Virus record (IMG/VR): IMGVR_UViG_3300046660_000716
Location: 1-64,000 of that record
Direction: 5' to 3' (one strand)
From: a virus
Length of the DNA stretch: 64,000 nucleotides
Shown here: positions 40,766-48,594 of the stretch, piece after piece
Layout of the letters: each line of letters begins with the position of its first letter
Numbering within the stretch: position 1 is the first letter of the stretch
Translations under genes and position numbers: made by a program
The notes under the pieces: generated by a model
The model's database searches: none
What the model was told of the DNA's origin: nothing
Seen by the model: only the letters and a program-made list of their open reading frames with translations

Positions 40766-42547
40766 TTACAGTCCGCTCAGCCCGAGGCCGTCCTGGCCAC
40801 GCTCCGGCACTTCCTGCATGGTGGCGTCGCCGGCCACCTCCGGGATGGCTGCGGGTCCGCCTCTGCGCGTAGGCGGAGCGTTCCGGCCACCCCTCGCCCC
40901 GGTCCTGCCTGGCCCCGAGGTGCCCTGCAGGGCGGCGGCGCTCCGGTCCGCTCTGCGGTCGTCGCGCGTGGTTCCGCCGGTCGGCGCCCCCTCGTCTGCG
41001 TCCCCACGGGCGGCGTTGGCGTCGTACTCCTTGCTCACCGCGTCGCTGAGCTCGCGCATGCCCCGGCACAGCTTCGGCGGCAGGTGCGCATCCTCGTACA
41101 GCTTCATCTCGTTGATGTCGCCGTTGGCGTCGCGGTCGAACGGCTGGCCGAAGAAGTCCAGGCCGGCCTTCCGCTTGCCGCGCATCTTGCCGAGCCGCAC
41201 CGTCAGGAACAGCTGGTCCAGCGCCTCGCTCGTCACGCGGCCCTGGAAGATGACGCAGTCGGCGTTCTCGTAGACGTTGATCGACTCGCCCACGTTGGAC
41301 GCGCCGAGCGACTTGACCGCGTCCATCTTGCCGGAGGCGATCGCCTGCTCGAACTTGACGTACGCCTCGCGGTTCAGCTGCATGCCCGTGACCACCGGGA
41401 TCGAGTAGCGCTTGGCGATCCCGCTGAACTCGTCGACCACGGCGCCCAGCTCCAGGTGGCGCTGGTCGCGGAAGTTCTCCACGGCCTTGATCCGCTTGAT
41501 GTAATCCTGCACGATCATGACTACTTCGTAGCCCTCCATGTACAGGTCGTGGATCATGGCCTCCAGGTCGGCCGTGCTGATCGAGCGCGACTGGCGGTAC
41601 TTGAACACGAAGCGGCACGTCTCGGAGGAGAACGCGTTGTCCATGGCTCGCACGATGTCGTCCACGTTGGAGCCGCGGAGGTCGATGTGCGAGCCGAGCG
41701 CGAACGACAGCATCCGCTCGATCGTCTCGTAGACGTCGTTCTCCATCGTGACGAAGAGGACGGCCGGCTTGCGGGTCGGGTCCTTGGTCACGAACTCCGG
41801 GTTGAACCGGGGGTCGCAGGCCCACATCGCGTCCGAGATCAGCATGCCCGACTTCCAGTCGCCGGAGCGGCCGAAGTGGACGTACACGCGGGATCCCTCG
41901 TAGCCTCCGCCCAGCATGTCGTTCAGCAGGCGGACGCCCGTGCGGACGACCGACTGGGGCTTGTTGCGCGCCGCGTGGGTCGAGCGGATCGCGGCCTCGA
42001 ACGAGGAGCGGCCCGTGGTGAAGTCCTGCGCCTCCTGGGAGGACGACGCCTTGACCTGGCGGCCGCGCTGCACGACGCGCTCGAGGGCGGTCATGACGTT
42101 GTCGTTGAAGTCCGAGACCTCGCCCATGTCGCCGGCGTCGATGCGGTCGGCGGTCTCGCGGAACAGGCCGCGCGCCTTCCACAGGTACGCGAAGCGGAGG
42201 CGCGTGGAGGCGTAGTTGTCGACGTAGTGGATGTCCTCGTCGCTCATCTCGTTCTCGAGGATGTATCCCTCGGCCGCGTGGCCCGTGTTGTTGACGTACG
42301 CGTCGAAGAACGCCGAGTGGTAGTCCGCCCACTCCGTGTCCTCCAGGACGCGGGTCTCGATCGCCGGGATGGTGCGGGCGCCGTGCTTGAGGACGGCCCG
42401 GCCGACCGCGCGCGCCAGCGAGATGCGCCACACGATGTCCTGGCTGTCGCCGTACTCCATCTCGTCGATCTCCTCCAGGAACTCGAGGAGCTTGCTGCGG
42501 AGGCGGTGCGTGGAGGAGATGTTGGTGGTGAGGAACGACAGGGTCAT
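40766..42547 (-). CDS. DnaB-like replicative helicase
   Basis: The protein has the RecA-like core of DnaB helicases at about 200-480. GVRLLNDMLGGG is followed by VHFGRSGDWKS (226-233), which occupies the Walker A place, then VLFVTMEND, VVMIVQDYIKRI (Walker B-like) and IPVVTGMQLNREA, the DnaB H4-type motif. The Walker A has Trp where almost all P-loops have Gly. The last 90 residues are a basic, Gly/Arg-rich tail. The first ATG is at 42547, but the same frame stays open 90 bases further upstream with good coding bias and no ATG, GTG or TTG; a GAGGGAG site precedes an ATC there. The true N-terminus may be about 32 residues longer. Confidence 0.85.
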   Translation of the reverse strand: MTLSFLTTNISSTHRLRSKLLEFLEEIDEMEYGDSQDIVWRISLARAVGRAVLKHGARTIPAIETRVLEDTEWADYHSAFFDAYVNNTGHAAEGYILENEMSDEDIHYVDNYASTRLRFAYLWKARGLFRETADRIDAGDMGEVSDFNDNVMTALERVVQRGRQVKASSSQEAQDFTTGRSSFEAAIRSTHAARNKPQSVVRTGVRLLNDMLGGGYEGSRVYVHFGRSGDWKSGMLISDAMWACDPRFNPEFVTKDPTRKPAVLFVTMENDVYETIERMLSFALGSHIDLRGSNVDDIVRAMDNAFSSETCRFVFKYRQSRSISTADLEAMIHDLYMEGYEVVMIVQDYIKRIKAVENFRDQRHLELGAVVDEFSGIAKRYSIPVVTGMQLNREAYVKFEQAIASGKMDAVKSLGASNVGESINVYENADCVIFQGRVTSEALDQLFLTVRLGKMRGKRKAGLDFFGQPFDRDANGDINEMKLYEDAHLPPKLCRGMRELSDAVSKEYDANAARGDADEGAPTGGTTRDDRRADRSAAALQGTSGPGRTGARGGRNAPPTRRGGPAAIPEVAGDATMQEVPERGQDGLGLSGL

Positions 42548-42635
42548 CAGGACGAGGATGTGCTCGCCGATGTCGAACCTGCAGCGCTCCGGCTCGTTGC
42601 TGCGCTTCTCGTCCTGTGCGTCGTCGATGTATGAC

Positions 42636-43010
42636 TTAGCGATGATGCGCTCCCTCTGCTACCGGGGTAGCACCGAACATGACATCCGCCAGTTGGCGGA
42701 GCTCGGGGGAAGCGACCGGGGCTGTGACGCGGACGCCGCCCGGCACCAGCAGGCCGTCGGCTTCCGACAGCAGATTCCGCACCAGCGCCATTATGGCCGC
42801 CTGGGTACGGGGAATTTCGATGAAGCACGAGTCGCTGACGGCGTCCTTCGAGTTGAACGGGGACAGGCGGAGGACCTCCTCACCTTTCACCGCGAGGACC
42901 TCGAGTCCGGTGCAGCGCCCCATCCCGTTGCGGCCCTTGTACAGGGTCGAGCGATCGGGGGCGTCGGCCGTCTGCGGCTCTGGTTGAAATTCGAATCGTA
43001 GTGATTCCAT
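42636..43010 (-). CDS. Hypothetical protein (124 aa)
   Basis: Begins MESLRFEFQPEPQTADAPDR. The middle is a hydrophobic-rich alpha/beta domain (CFIEIPRTQAAIMALVRNL). Its stop codon lies next to the likely start of the DnaB-like helicase, so the two are coupled. Preceded by a candidate promoter motif. No family recognised. Confidence 0.66.
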   Translation of the reverse strand: MESLRFEFQPEPQTADAPDRSTLYKGRNGMGRCTGLEVLAVKGEEVLRLSPFNSKDAVSDSCFIEIPRTQAAIMALVRNLLSEADGLLVPGGVRVTAPVASPELRQLADVMFGATPVAEGAHHR

Positions 43011-43050
43011 GATCTGGTGCTTCCTTTCTTGGTGCTGTGGTAACGACTGG

Positions 43051-43056
43051 ATGATA
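43051..43056 (-). promoter_or_regulatory. Candidate -10 motif TATCAT upstream of helicase genes
   Basis: On the minus strand the sequence reads GATCAATATCATCCAG. The hexamer TATCAT is the same as in other candidate promoters (6.2, 48.5, 61.7 kb), 41 bases upstream of the gene at 43010. No -35 element is obvious. Confidence 0.35.
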
Positions 43057-43061
43057 TTGAT

Positions 43062-43604
43062 CTAGTCGGTCTTCTTGCTTTGGGCGGCGAGATCCAAGCG
43101 CTCGATCGCTTCCGCGTACTGGTTGACACGCTCATCGCTGCTGAGCATGTCCTGGAGGAGGCGCATCATCGGCCCCTGCGGATCGGGGCGGACGCCCCAC
43201 TCGATGCGCTCGACGCTGCAGCCGGCGAGCAGCGGACGGTCCTTCGCGTACAGGGCGGCCATCAGCTGGCCCGTCAGTGCCGGATCGACGGCGGTCAGGT
43301 AGATGCAGAGTTTGCGGCCGGGCTTGAAAGTCGTGATCTCTTCGGCGTACGTAAGGCGCGCCTTCAGCTCGTCCGAGAGCTCGCGGCTTATGCCGCCGTT
43401 GACGATGTCGCTGTTGAACTGCAGGCGCGCCTGCACGGCTGGAACGAGGGCTTGGCGGACCTCCTCGAATGCGCCGTCATGGTGCGTGCCGTAGACCAGG
43501 CGGTCCAGCAGCTCCAGGTAGGCTGCGCCCAGCGCGCTGGGCACGGACTCAGCCAGCTCGATGGCGTACTTGTGGTTGGCGGGCTGCTTAGCTTGGTCGG
43601 ACAT
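43062..43604 (-). CDS. Hypothetical protein (180 aa)
   Basis: Begins MSDQAKQPANHKYAIELAES, preceded by AAGGGG. Helical N-terminal part, a strand-rich middle (KLCIYLTAVDPALTGQL) and a helical C-terminus. The gene overlaps the next upstream one by 17 bases. No family recognised. Confidence 0.68.
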   Translation of the reverse strand: MSDQAKQPANHKYAIELAESVPSALGAAYLELLDRLVYGTHHDGAFEEVRQALVPAVQARLQFNSDIVNGGISRELSDELKARLTYAEEITTFKPGRKLCIYLTAVDPALTGQLMAALYAKDRPLLAGCSVERIEWGVRPDPQGPMMRLLQDMLSSDERVNQYAEAIERLDLAAQSKKTD

Positions 43605-43902
43605 CGTGTTCCCCTTTGAGGCAGCTTGCGATGGTGAAGTGCTCCGGCTTGTAGTTCTTGAGCCACTTCATGCCGTGCTCGTCGATGAAGTAGTCCATCA
43701 GCTGGCGCACCGTCCAGTCTTCCAGCAGGACCGCGCGCACGACCGCGTCCTGCGGCGCGACGGAGTAACCGCCCTCGGTGACGTACTCGCGCGTCTCGAC
43801 GGCCTTCAGCCGCAGCTCGAACTCCAGCGCATTGAGCCGGTCGATGGCCTCGAAGTTGGCGAGGATGAGGTTCATGCCCGCGAATTTGGCCGGGTTCCCC
43901 AT
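43588..43902 (-). CDS. Hypothetical protein, tandem paralogue D1 (104 aa)
   Basis: Begins MGNPAKFAGMNLILANFEAI. Shares an ordered pattern with the neighbour at 43902-44216: FELRLK / FDLRLK, then T-x-x-(Y/F)V, and a terminal W(F/L)-x-x-F-x-(I/V)-x-S-x-L. The ATG overlaps the stop of that gene (TGATG). Likely a small tandemly duplicated domain of unknown role. Confidence 0.68.
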   Translation of the reverse strand: MGNPAKFAGMNLILANFEAIDRLNALEFELRLKAVETREYVTEGGYSVAPQDAVVRAVLLEDWTVRQLMDYFIDEHGMKWLKNYKPEHFTIASCLKGEHDVRPS

Positions 43903-44216
43903 CACAGTTCTCCCAGCGTGGAGTGGACCTCGAACGCGCCCGAGTCGTGATCGTGCAGCCAGCTCGCGCCGGCTTCCTCAGCGAACCACGCGTAGATGTA
44001 CTCCAGCGTCTCGCCGGCCGGACCGGTCTCGAACGCCAGGGCCATCGCCTCGTGGACGGTCATGCCCTCCTTCATCACGAACATGCCCGTGCCCTTGTGC
44101 TTCAGGCGCAGGTCGAACTTGATCTCACCGAAGTGCTTTTTCAGCAGCCCGGTCAGCATGGCGTCGGGCCACGTCTGGTCAGCCGCGATGTCCGGTAGTT
44201 TGTCTTCAATCAGCAT
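43902..44216 (-). CDS. Hypothetical protein, tandem paralogue D2 (104 aa)
   Basis: Begins MLIEDKLPDIAADQTWPDAM. It shares FDLRLK, FVMKEGMTV and WFAEEAGASWL-type motifs with the downstream neighbour (FELRLK, YVTEGGYSV, YFIDEHGMKWL). Helix-rich, acidic. No known domain. It overlaps the upstream gene by 7 bases. Confidence 0.68.
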   Translation of the reverse strand: MLIEDKLPDIAADQTWPDAMLTGLLKKHFGEIKFDLRLKHKGTGMFVMKEGMTVHEAMALAFETGPAGETLEYIYAWFAEEAGASWLHDHDSGAFEVHSTLGEL

Positions 44217-44698
44217 GGTTTCTTTCCGTGTCTTGATGGCTGCGCGTCGATCTCGAGATCAGCCAGCTGGCTGTCGGCTTTGATCCAGACGCAGCCGGCT
44301 TTTCGGATGCCCTTGAGGGCAGCTTTGGTGTCGCAGGCCATCGCCGCCTCCCTGTCGGGGAACGGCATCGTGGTGTACGGCGCTTCGTCCTTTGAGAGCG
44401 TGAAGCTGTAGCGGCCGGCGTAGGAGCCGGTCAGGCGGCTGACGAGGCGGATGTCGAACCACGGCCCGGCGTAGTCGGACGGGAGTCGGGAGTCCGCCAG
44501 CGGGTCCGGCATGAGGTCCAGCTGGTTCGGTGGCCACTTCCAGATCCACGTCAGCTTGGCAGTCTCCGTGAACCAGAAGCGGGCCGTCGCCGGAGTGTGG
44601 TGCTCGTCCGGAACCAGCACCGCGTCCTCCGGGTCGCCGGTCCACCCGTTCGACCCGGCCCAGAGGCCGGACCGCTTCTCCCTGATCAGGCGGCTCAT
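44210..44698 (-). CDS. Hypothetical protein (162 aa)
   Basis: Begins MSRLIREKRSGLWAGSNGWT. It is Trp-rich in the N-terminal half (WFTETAKLTWIWKWPPN) and may be beta-rich. No motif recognised. The start overlaps the SbcD-like stop codon (ATGA). Confidence 0.68.
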   Translation of the reverse strand: MSRLIREKRSGLWAGSNGWTGDPEDAVLVPDEHHTPATARFWFTETAKLTWIWKWPPNQLDLMPDPLADSRLPSDYAGPWFDIRLVSRLTGSYAGRYSFTLSKDEAPYTTMPFPDREAAMACDTKAALKGIRKAGCVWIKADSQLADLEIDAQPSRHGKKPC

Positions 44699-45906
44699 GC
44701 CGTGGCGAGGGGCGCCGTCAGCTCGCGCACCTCCTCCTCGGTGATGCCCTCCGTGCCGGGGATCGTCTCGTGCATGTACTGGGTCAGGCGGGACTCGCCG
44801 GGGCGGTTCGGATCGCGCAGATACGCCAGGCGGTTGTCGCGCACGCTGGTCTCCTCCAGCTGGGCCTCGGTCTGCTCGACGGCCTCGCCGTCGTCCGGGA
44901 CCTCGCTGATCGGGCGGGCCGTGCTGACCAGCTCGATCGAGTGATCGTTCACCAGCGCCCCGCGCACGATGGATAGCTCCTCGATGCCGATCGGGAAGTC
45001 GCCCATCTTGACGCGCAGGCGGTGCGACGCGCCGACGGCGGCGCGCAGCTTCATGACGATCGTGTCCGGTGCGTCGGACATGTCGAGGATCTCGCCGGCC
45101 ACCACGGTGTTGTAGATCGGCGCCAGCGTGTTAACCACGAACTCGACCTTGACGTCCCAGCCGGTCTTGTTGCGCTTCATGTCCAGCACGTCGAAGCCCT
45201 TGTCCTCCTCCTCGCCGTGGCACCAGCGGGTCCAGGAGCCGGAGTAGCCCACGCGCTTCTTGTGGCGGAAGCGCTTGTGGATGTGGCCGAACTGGATGGC
45301 GCCCGTGCAGTGCTCGAGCAGGAACTCGGCCTCGTGGCACGGGGTGCCGCCGTAGTGGCGCTCGCCCTCGTTGATCTGCGACCAGCCGGCCGCCACGTCG
45401 ATCTCGCCGTGTCCGAAGATGCCGTCGTAGTAGATCGGCTGCTGGCCGTCCTCGCCGCCGAAGAAGAACGGCGCGTAGAAGTCGCTGTAGTCGGTCGGGT
45501 ACTCCTCGGGCATCCACAGGACGTTGAAGCCCGGCAGCAACTCCTCGGCGCAGGCGGTGGTGATGATGCGGAAGTTGGCGAACTCGGTCTCCAGCGCGTG
45601 GTAGTTGCCCAGCTGGAAGAAGTCGTGGGTCAGCGTGCCCTTGATGATGCGGCACGGGATACCCTTGGCCTGGCAGATCTGCGCGAGCCGCAGCATCGCG
45701 CGGCCGGACGCCTTGGAGTCGTCGCTGTCCAGACCCAGGCGGCTGTGGAACCAGTCGCCGTCCTGGACGAAGGCATCGACCTGGGCCTGTTCGAGCCACG
45801 GGAAGAAGATCGTGTTGAGCTCGTTCTCCAGGCGGGTGGCCGGGACGGCGCCCCAGTGGAGGTCGCCGAGGTGGGCGATACGTGCGGTCTTGACTGGTGC
45901 GGTCAT
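44695..45906 (-). CDS. SbcD/Mre11-like DNA exonuclease (metallophosphoesterase)
   Basis: The 403-residue product shows the calcineurin-like phosphoesterase motifs of SbcD/Mre11/T4 gp47: GDLHWG with D15 and H17, QDGDWFH (49-54), then GTLTHD (90-95) where the family has GNHD, GHGEID, and FGHIHKRF. Its family processes DNA ends with a partner ATPase (SbcC/gp46), which is not in this window. The start at 45906 is chosen as the first ATG before the motifs, behind AAAGAG. It could function in replication-linked recombination or host DNA breakdown. The Asn of GNHD is replaced by Thr-Leu-Thr spacing, so one metal contact may be altered. Confidence 0.85.
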   Translation of the reverse strand: MTAPVKTARIAHLGDLHWGAVPATRLENELNTIFFPWLEQAQVDAFVQDGDWFHSRLGLDSDDSKASGRAMLRLAQICQAKGIPCRIIKGTLTHDFFQLGNYHALETEFANFRIITTACAEELLPGFNVLWMPEEYPTDYSDFYAPFFFGGEDGQQPIYYDGIFGHGEIDVAAGWSQINEGERHYGGTPCHEAEFLLEHCTGAIQFGHIHKRFRHKKRVGYSGSWTRWCHGEEEDKGFDVLDMKRNKTGWDVKVEFVVNTLAPIYNTVVAGEILDMSDAPDTIVMKLRAAVGASHRLRVKMGDFPIGIEELSIVRGALVNDHSIELVSTARPISEVPDDGEAVEQTEAQLEETSVRDNRLAYLRDPNRPGESRLTQYMHETIPGTEGITEEEVRELTAPLATA

Positions 45907-46559
45907 GGTTGCTCTTTCGATTCGTTTTGTTGGTCTTCCGATTCGCGCCTGGCCTGCTGGCGGGCCATCGCAATGTCGGCGTACTTGGTGAGCCAATCTC
46001 GGCCCTGCTCGTTTCCCTTGGCCATGCTATCGAGCTGCTCGGGGTTCAGGCTGCGACCGTAGTGAGTCCAGATCTCCATGCCGAAGTGCGCGGAGTTGTT
46101 CGGTTCCGGACGCATGATGCCCGCGCTGCCGATCATGCGGATGCGGTCGCTGGCAAGCAGGGCATCCCAGCGGTCGGCCGACTGCTTGAGGCGCTTGATC
46201 GCCTCGACCATGACCTCGGCATCCATCACGGCGTCCTCTGGCAGACCCAGCGCCGCGTGGACCATTGCAAATTCGTTGCCCATGGTGTGCGCGACGTGCT
46301 CGAGCTGCTTCTCGCGCGGCGCCGGTGACACGAGGCCGCCGAAGACCAGCGCGGCCTCCCACGTCAGACCGATCCGGTAGCCGTCCCAGTGGTCGACGAT
46401 CTCGCCGTCGGGGCCGGTGACGGAGGCCGAGCCGCCGTCTTCCTCGATGCCCTGGGCCTTGAGGCAGGCGGCTACGCGCCCGGTCACGCTGTCGTCGAAC
46501 TTACCGCCGTCCGTCATGCGGCCTTCGACATGGTATTGGGAAGTGTCGGTCATGGTCAT
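45903..46559 (-). CDS. Hypothetical protein (218 aa)
   Basis: Begins MTMTDTSQYHVEGRMTDGGK and overlaps both neighbours by ATGA. Alpha/beta sequence with HVAHTMGNEFAMVHAALG and a charged C-terminus (ARRESEDQQNESKEQP). No family recognised. Upstream of the SbcD-like nuclease and translated with it. Confidence 0.66.
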   Translation of the reverse strand: MTMTDTSQYHVEGRMTDGGKFDDSVTGRVAACLKAQGIEEDGGSASVTGPDGEIVDHWDGYRIGLTWEAALVFGGLVSPAPREKQLEHVAHTMGNEFAMVHAALGLPEDAVMDAEVMVEAIKRLKQSADRWDALLASDRIRMIGSAGIMRPEPNNSAHFGMEIWTHYGRSLNPEQLDSMAKGNEQGRDWLTKYADIAMARQQARRESEDQQNESKEQP

Positions 46560-47095
46560 TTCTTCGCCAGCGAGAAGGAGAAGGTGAACGGGAGGCGCAT
46601 CTCGGGACCCCACGGCTTGTCGTTCCAGCCGGTGAAGTAGCTGTTGTCCGCCAGGAAGTAGTTCCAGGCCTTCCAGCCGAACTTCCACTGGATGCCGAGC
46701 GCGGTGGTGCGCAGACAGAACGCGCCGTTCGGGCCGGTGGCGTAGAACTCCGGGCTCGGACCCGGCTCGTAGCGCACCACGGTCCACTCCTTCGGGTCGA
46801 ACTCGACGCCCAGCAGCCAGTACTCCAGGCCGTAGGCAGGGTTGCGGTACAGCCACTTGACGTGCGTCCAGTAGGTGCCGATCTGGCCCGCCGGGAGGCC
46901 GGCGTCCAGGTCCGCGTCGAACGTGTCGAACCACTTCAGCCACGAGGGCAGCGTCGGGCCGACGTGCATGACGCCGCGGTCCCACACCTCCCCGGGGCGG
47001 GCGAAAAGCGGCGCCCACCAGTAGACGAAGGCGAAGCAGAAGAGCGTGAACGCGAAGTCCAGCAGGGCGATGAACGGATAGAGAAGTCGCAGCAT
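46556..47095 (-). CDS. Aromatic-rich membrane protein (179 aa)
   Basis: Begins MLRLLYPFIALLDFAFTLFC, giving one hydrophobic N-terminal segment (about 3-30) that may cross the membrane once or twice. The rest is a soluble domain rich in Trp/Tyr/Phe (WLKWFDTFDADLDAGLP, then YEPGPSPEFYATGP). Similar membrane-leader proteins occur in other large phages, but I cannot name a family. Good AAAGGA site. Confidence 0.66.
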   Translation of the reverse strand: MLRLLYPFIALLDFAFTLFCFAFVYWWAPLFARPGEVWDRGVMHVGPTLPSWLKWFDTFDADLDAGLPAGQIGTYWTHVKWLYRNPAYGLEYWLLGVEFDPKEWTVVRYEPGPSPEFYATGPNGAFCLRTTALGIQWKFGWKAWNYFLADNSYFTGWNDKPWGPEMRLPFTFSFSLAKK

Positions 47096-47123
47096 GGCGT
47101 TTCCTTTGGTTGTGGTTGTTGTT

Positions 47124-47522
47124 CTAGATCAGGTCGTTGCGCATCACGGAGTACATCCGCATGGCCTTCTTGTACATCTGCAGCGCCACGCGCTGCGTGT
47201 TGGGGTGCTTGTCGAGCTTGGCGAGAAAGCCTTCGATCGTGTAGCTGCCGCCGGGCGTGTGGGACCCGGCCTTGTAGTCCACGTGCAGAGAGTGGAAGAG
47301 GCGGCCGCCGACGTACCGCTGGTGCTGGAAGTCGGTGATGCTGCAGACGCACAGGTAGATCGAGCCGGTGTCGTCGCCGTTGCCGATCACCCTCGTGGTG
47401 ATCTGGTGGAACCGCTTGCGGTAGGGGTACGATCGCTGGGCGTTGATGTACAGCATCGACTCCTCGTTGATGCTGAAGACCTGCCGAGGCACCAGCTTCG
47501 GCGTTTCCATCGCGGGCGTCAC
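47124..47522 (-). CDS. Hypothetical protein (132 aa)
   Basis: Likely GTG start overlapping the preceding stop (GTGA); an ATG lies 12 bases further in. The product has strands and aromatic residues (SYPYRKRFHQITTRVIGNG) then a helix at the C-terminus (TQRVALQMYKKAMRMYS). No family recognised. Confidence 0.62.
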   Translation of the reverse strand: MTPAMETPKLVPRQVFSINEESMLYINAQRSYPYRKRFHQITTRVIGNGDDTGSIYLCVCSITDFQHQRYVGGRLFHSLHVDYKAGSHTPGGSYTIEGFLAKLDKHPNTQRVALQMYKKAMRMYSVMRNDLI

Positions 47523-48091
47523 GGCGCCGCGCTTCCGGTGTCGGCCGATGCGCCCGATTCACAGGTAGCTGTTGCGGCGGGCTGTTTGGGCTGCCAGTGC
47601 AGGGTGGCGGTCACGCTGCAGTAGGCGCACGGGTCGTGGGCGTACACGGCGTACATGCTGATCTTCTCCAGCACCGCGCTGAAGTGATCCCGGAGGTGCG
47701 GATCTTCCAGCCACCTGGCGTCGATCAGGATCTGGTTGTCGCCCTGGCCCCGGGCGGCCTGCGCAAGCAGGGCTGTGAGCTGGTAGCGCATGAAGTTGCG
47801 GTAGCTTTCGAGGGCGCGGACCTCGTCGGTCAGGCTGAGAAGGAGCGCGTGGGCGGCGCGCAGCGGATCCGTCTCCCCGGCCCGCTTCCGCCTCTCCTCC
47901 GCCTCGACGAGCGCCAGGCAGATGCAGATGGACGCGCAGAAGACGAAGGACCCGACCGCCAAGGGAACGGCGATCTTCTGCGCGATGACGCCGGCCGTGA
48001 AGAGCCACCAGTCCATGACCAGATGGCAAACGAGAAGAGCCACGAGCGCAACGCGGCGCGTGACAAATATGGTCGTGCGGTTGAAGTTCAT
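47519..48091 (-). CDS. Membrane protein with two N-terminal spans (190 aa)
   Basis: Starts MNFNRTTIFVTRRVALVALL. Membrane helices at about 13-36 and 40-62, then a charged helix (VEAEERRKRAGETD) and a soluble domain with AHDPCAYCSVT, which has a CxxC-like pair. No family recognised. The gene is coupled to its neighbours by overlaps. Confidence 0.68.
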   Translation of the reverse strand: MNFNRTTIFVTRRVALVALLVCHLVMDWWLFTAGVIAQKIAVPLAVGSFVFCASICICLALVEAEERRKRAGETDPLRAAHALLLSLTDEVRALESYRNFMRYQLTALLAQAARGQGDNQILIDARWLEDPHLRDHFSAVLEKISMYAVYAHDPCAYCSVTATLHWQPKQPAATATCESGASADTGSAAP

Positions 48092-48498
48092 GGCTGTTTC
48101 CCTTGCTTTGGCACCATTGCTACGTGCGTGAGGACGAATTCGCGGACCGTCCCGTCCGGATCCACTTTTGCGGCGTATCCGCCGGGAACGAAATCGGCGA
48201 ATTCGCTCATGGGGGCGAGGGTGTTCGGTATGGGGCGCATCGCGGCCACCGCGCACCCCTCGTCATCGACATCCAGGCGCACTACGCGGTGCGTGATGTC
48301 ATCGATGCTGATGGTGAGGCCCGGCTGCTCCTTGACCGTGCCGAAGAACGATCCGTTCTCGACTCGGTCTGCCGCGCCGTTGACCATGGCCATGATCACT
48401 TCCCTGGGGTACACCCGCCCGTTCCTCGTGCGCTCACCGGCTTTGATGATTACCACGGTCTTCAGCTTGTCGTCGTCCGGTGCTTGTGTGTCTGCCAT
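48088..48498 (-). CDS. Small protein with prohead-protease-like pattern (136 aa)
   Basis: Begins MADTQAPDDDKLKTVVIIKA. The pattern NGRVYPREVIMAMV followed by GSFFGTVKEQ, ISIDDITHRVVRL and a C-terminal EFVLTHVAM resembles the fold of T4 gp21-type (S77) prohead proteases, which carry NGRxYP and a conserved VSH strand. It is shorter than an active protease, and a clear His/Ser catalytic set is not visible. It could be a degenerate or single-domain relative. First gene of the minus operon. Confidence 0.55.
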   Translation of the reverse strand: MADTQAPDDDKLKTVVIIKAGERTRNGRVYPREVIMAMVNGAADRVENGSFFGTVKEQPGLTISIDDITHRVVRLDVDDEGCAVAAMRPIPNTLAPMSEFADFVPGGYAAKVDPDGTVREFVLTHVAMVPKQGKQP

Positions 48499-48531
48499 CT
48501 TGAATCTCCTGTAGGTTGCGGTTGCAAGCGA

Positions 48532-48537
48532 ATGATA
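48532..48537 (-). promoter_or_regulatory. Candidate -10 motif TATCAT in divergent region
   Basis: On the minus strand GGCGCCGATATCATTCG precedes the gene starting at 48498; the same GCCGATATCAT string precedes the gene at 6291 on the plus strand. On the plus strand TGATATCGG could serve the 48595 gene. No firm -35 box. Confidence 0.38.
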
Positions 48538-48594
48538 TCGGCGCCGAACACTTGTTTAGAAGTCATCCCTTTTCCCACGCAGAGGAACGCCACA

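Noticed and set aside
42547-42828. Small minus-strand frame (93 codons) overlapping the helicase start
   Set aside because: Ser/Arg/Gly-rich and in conflict with two genes with better coding bias; the helicase frame explains the region better.
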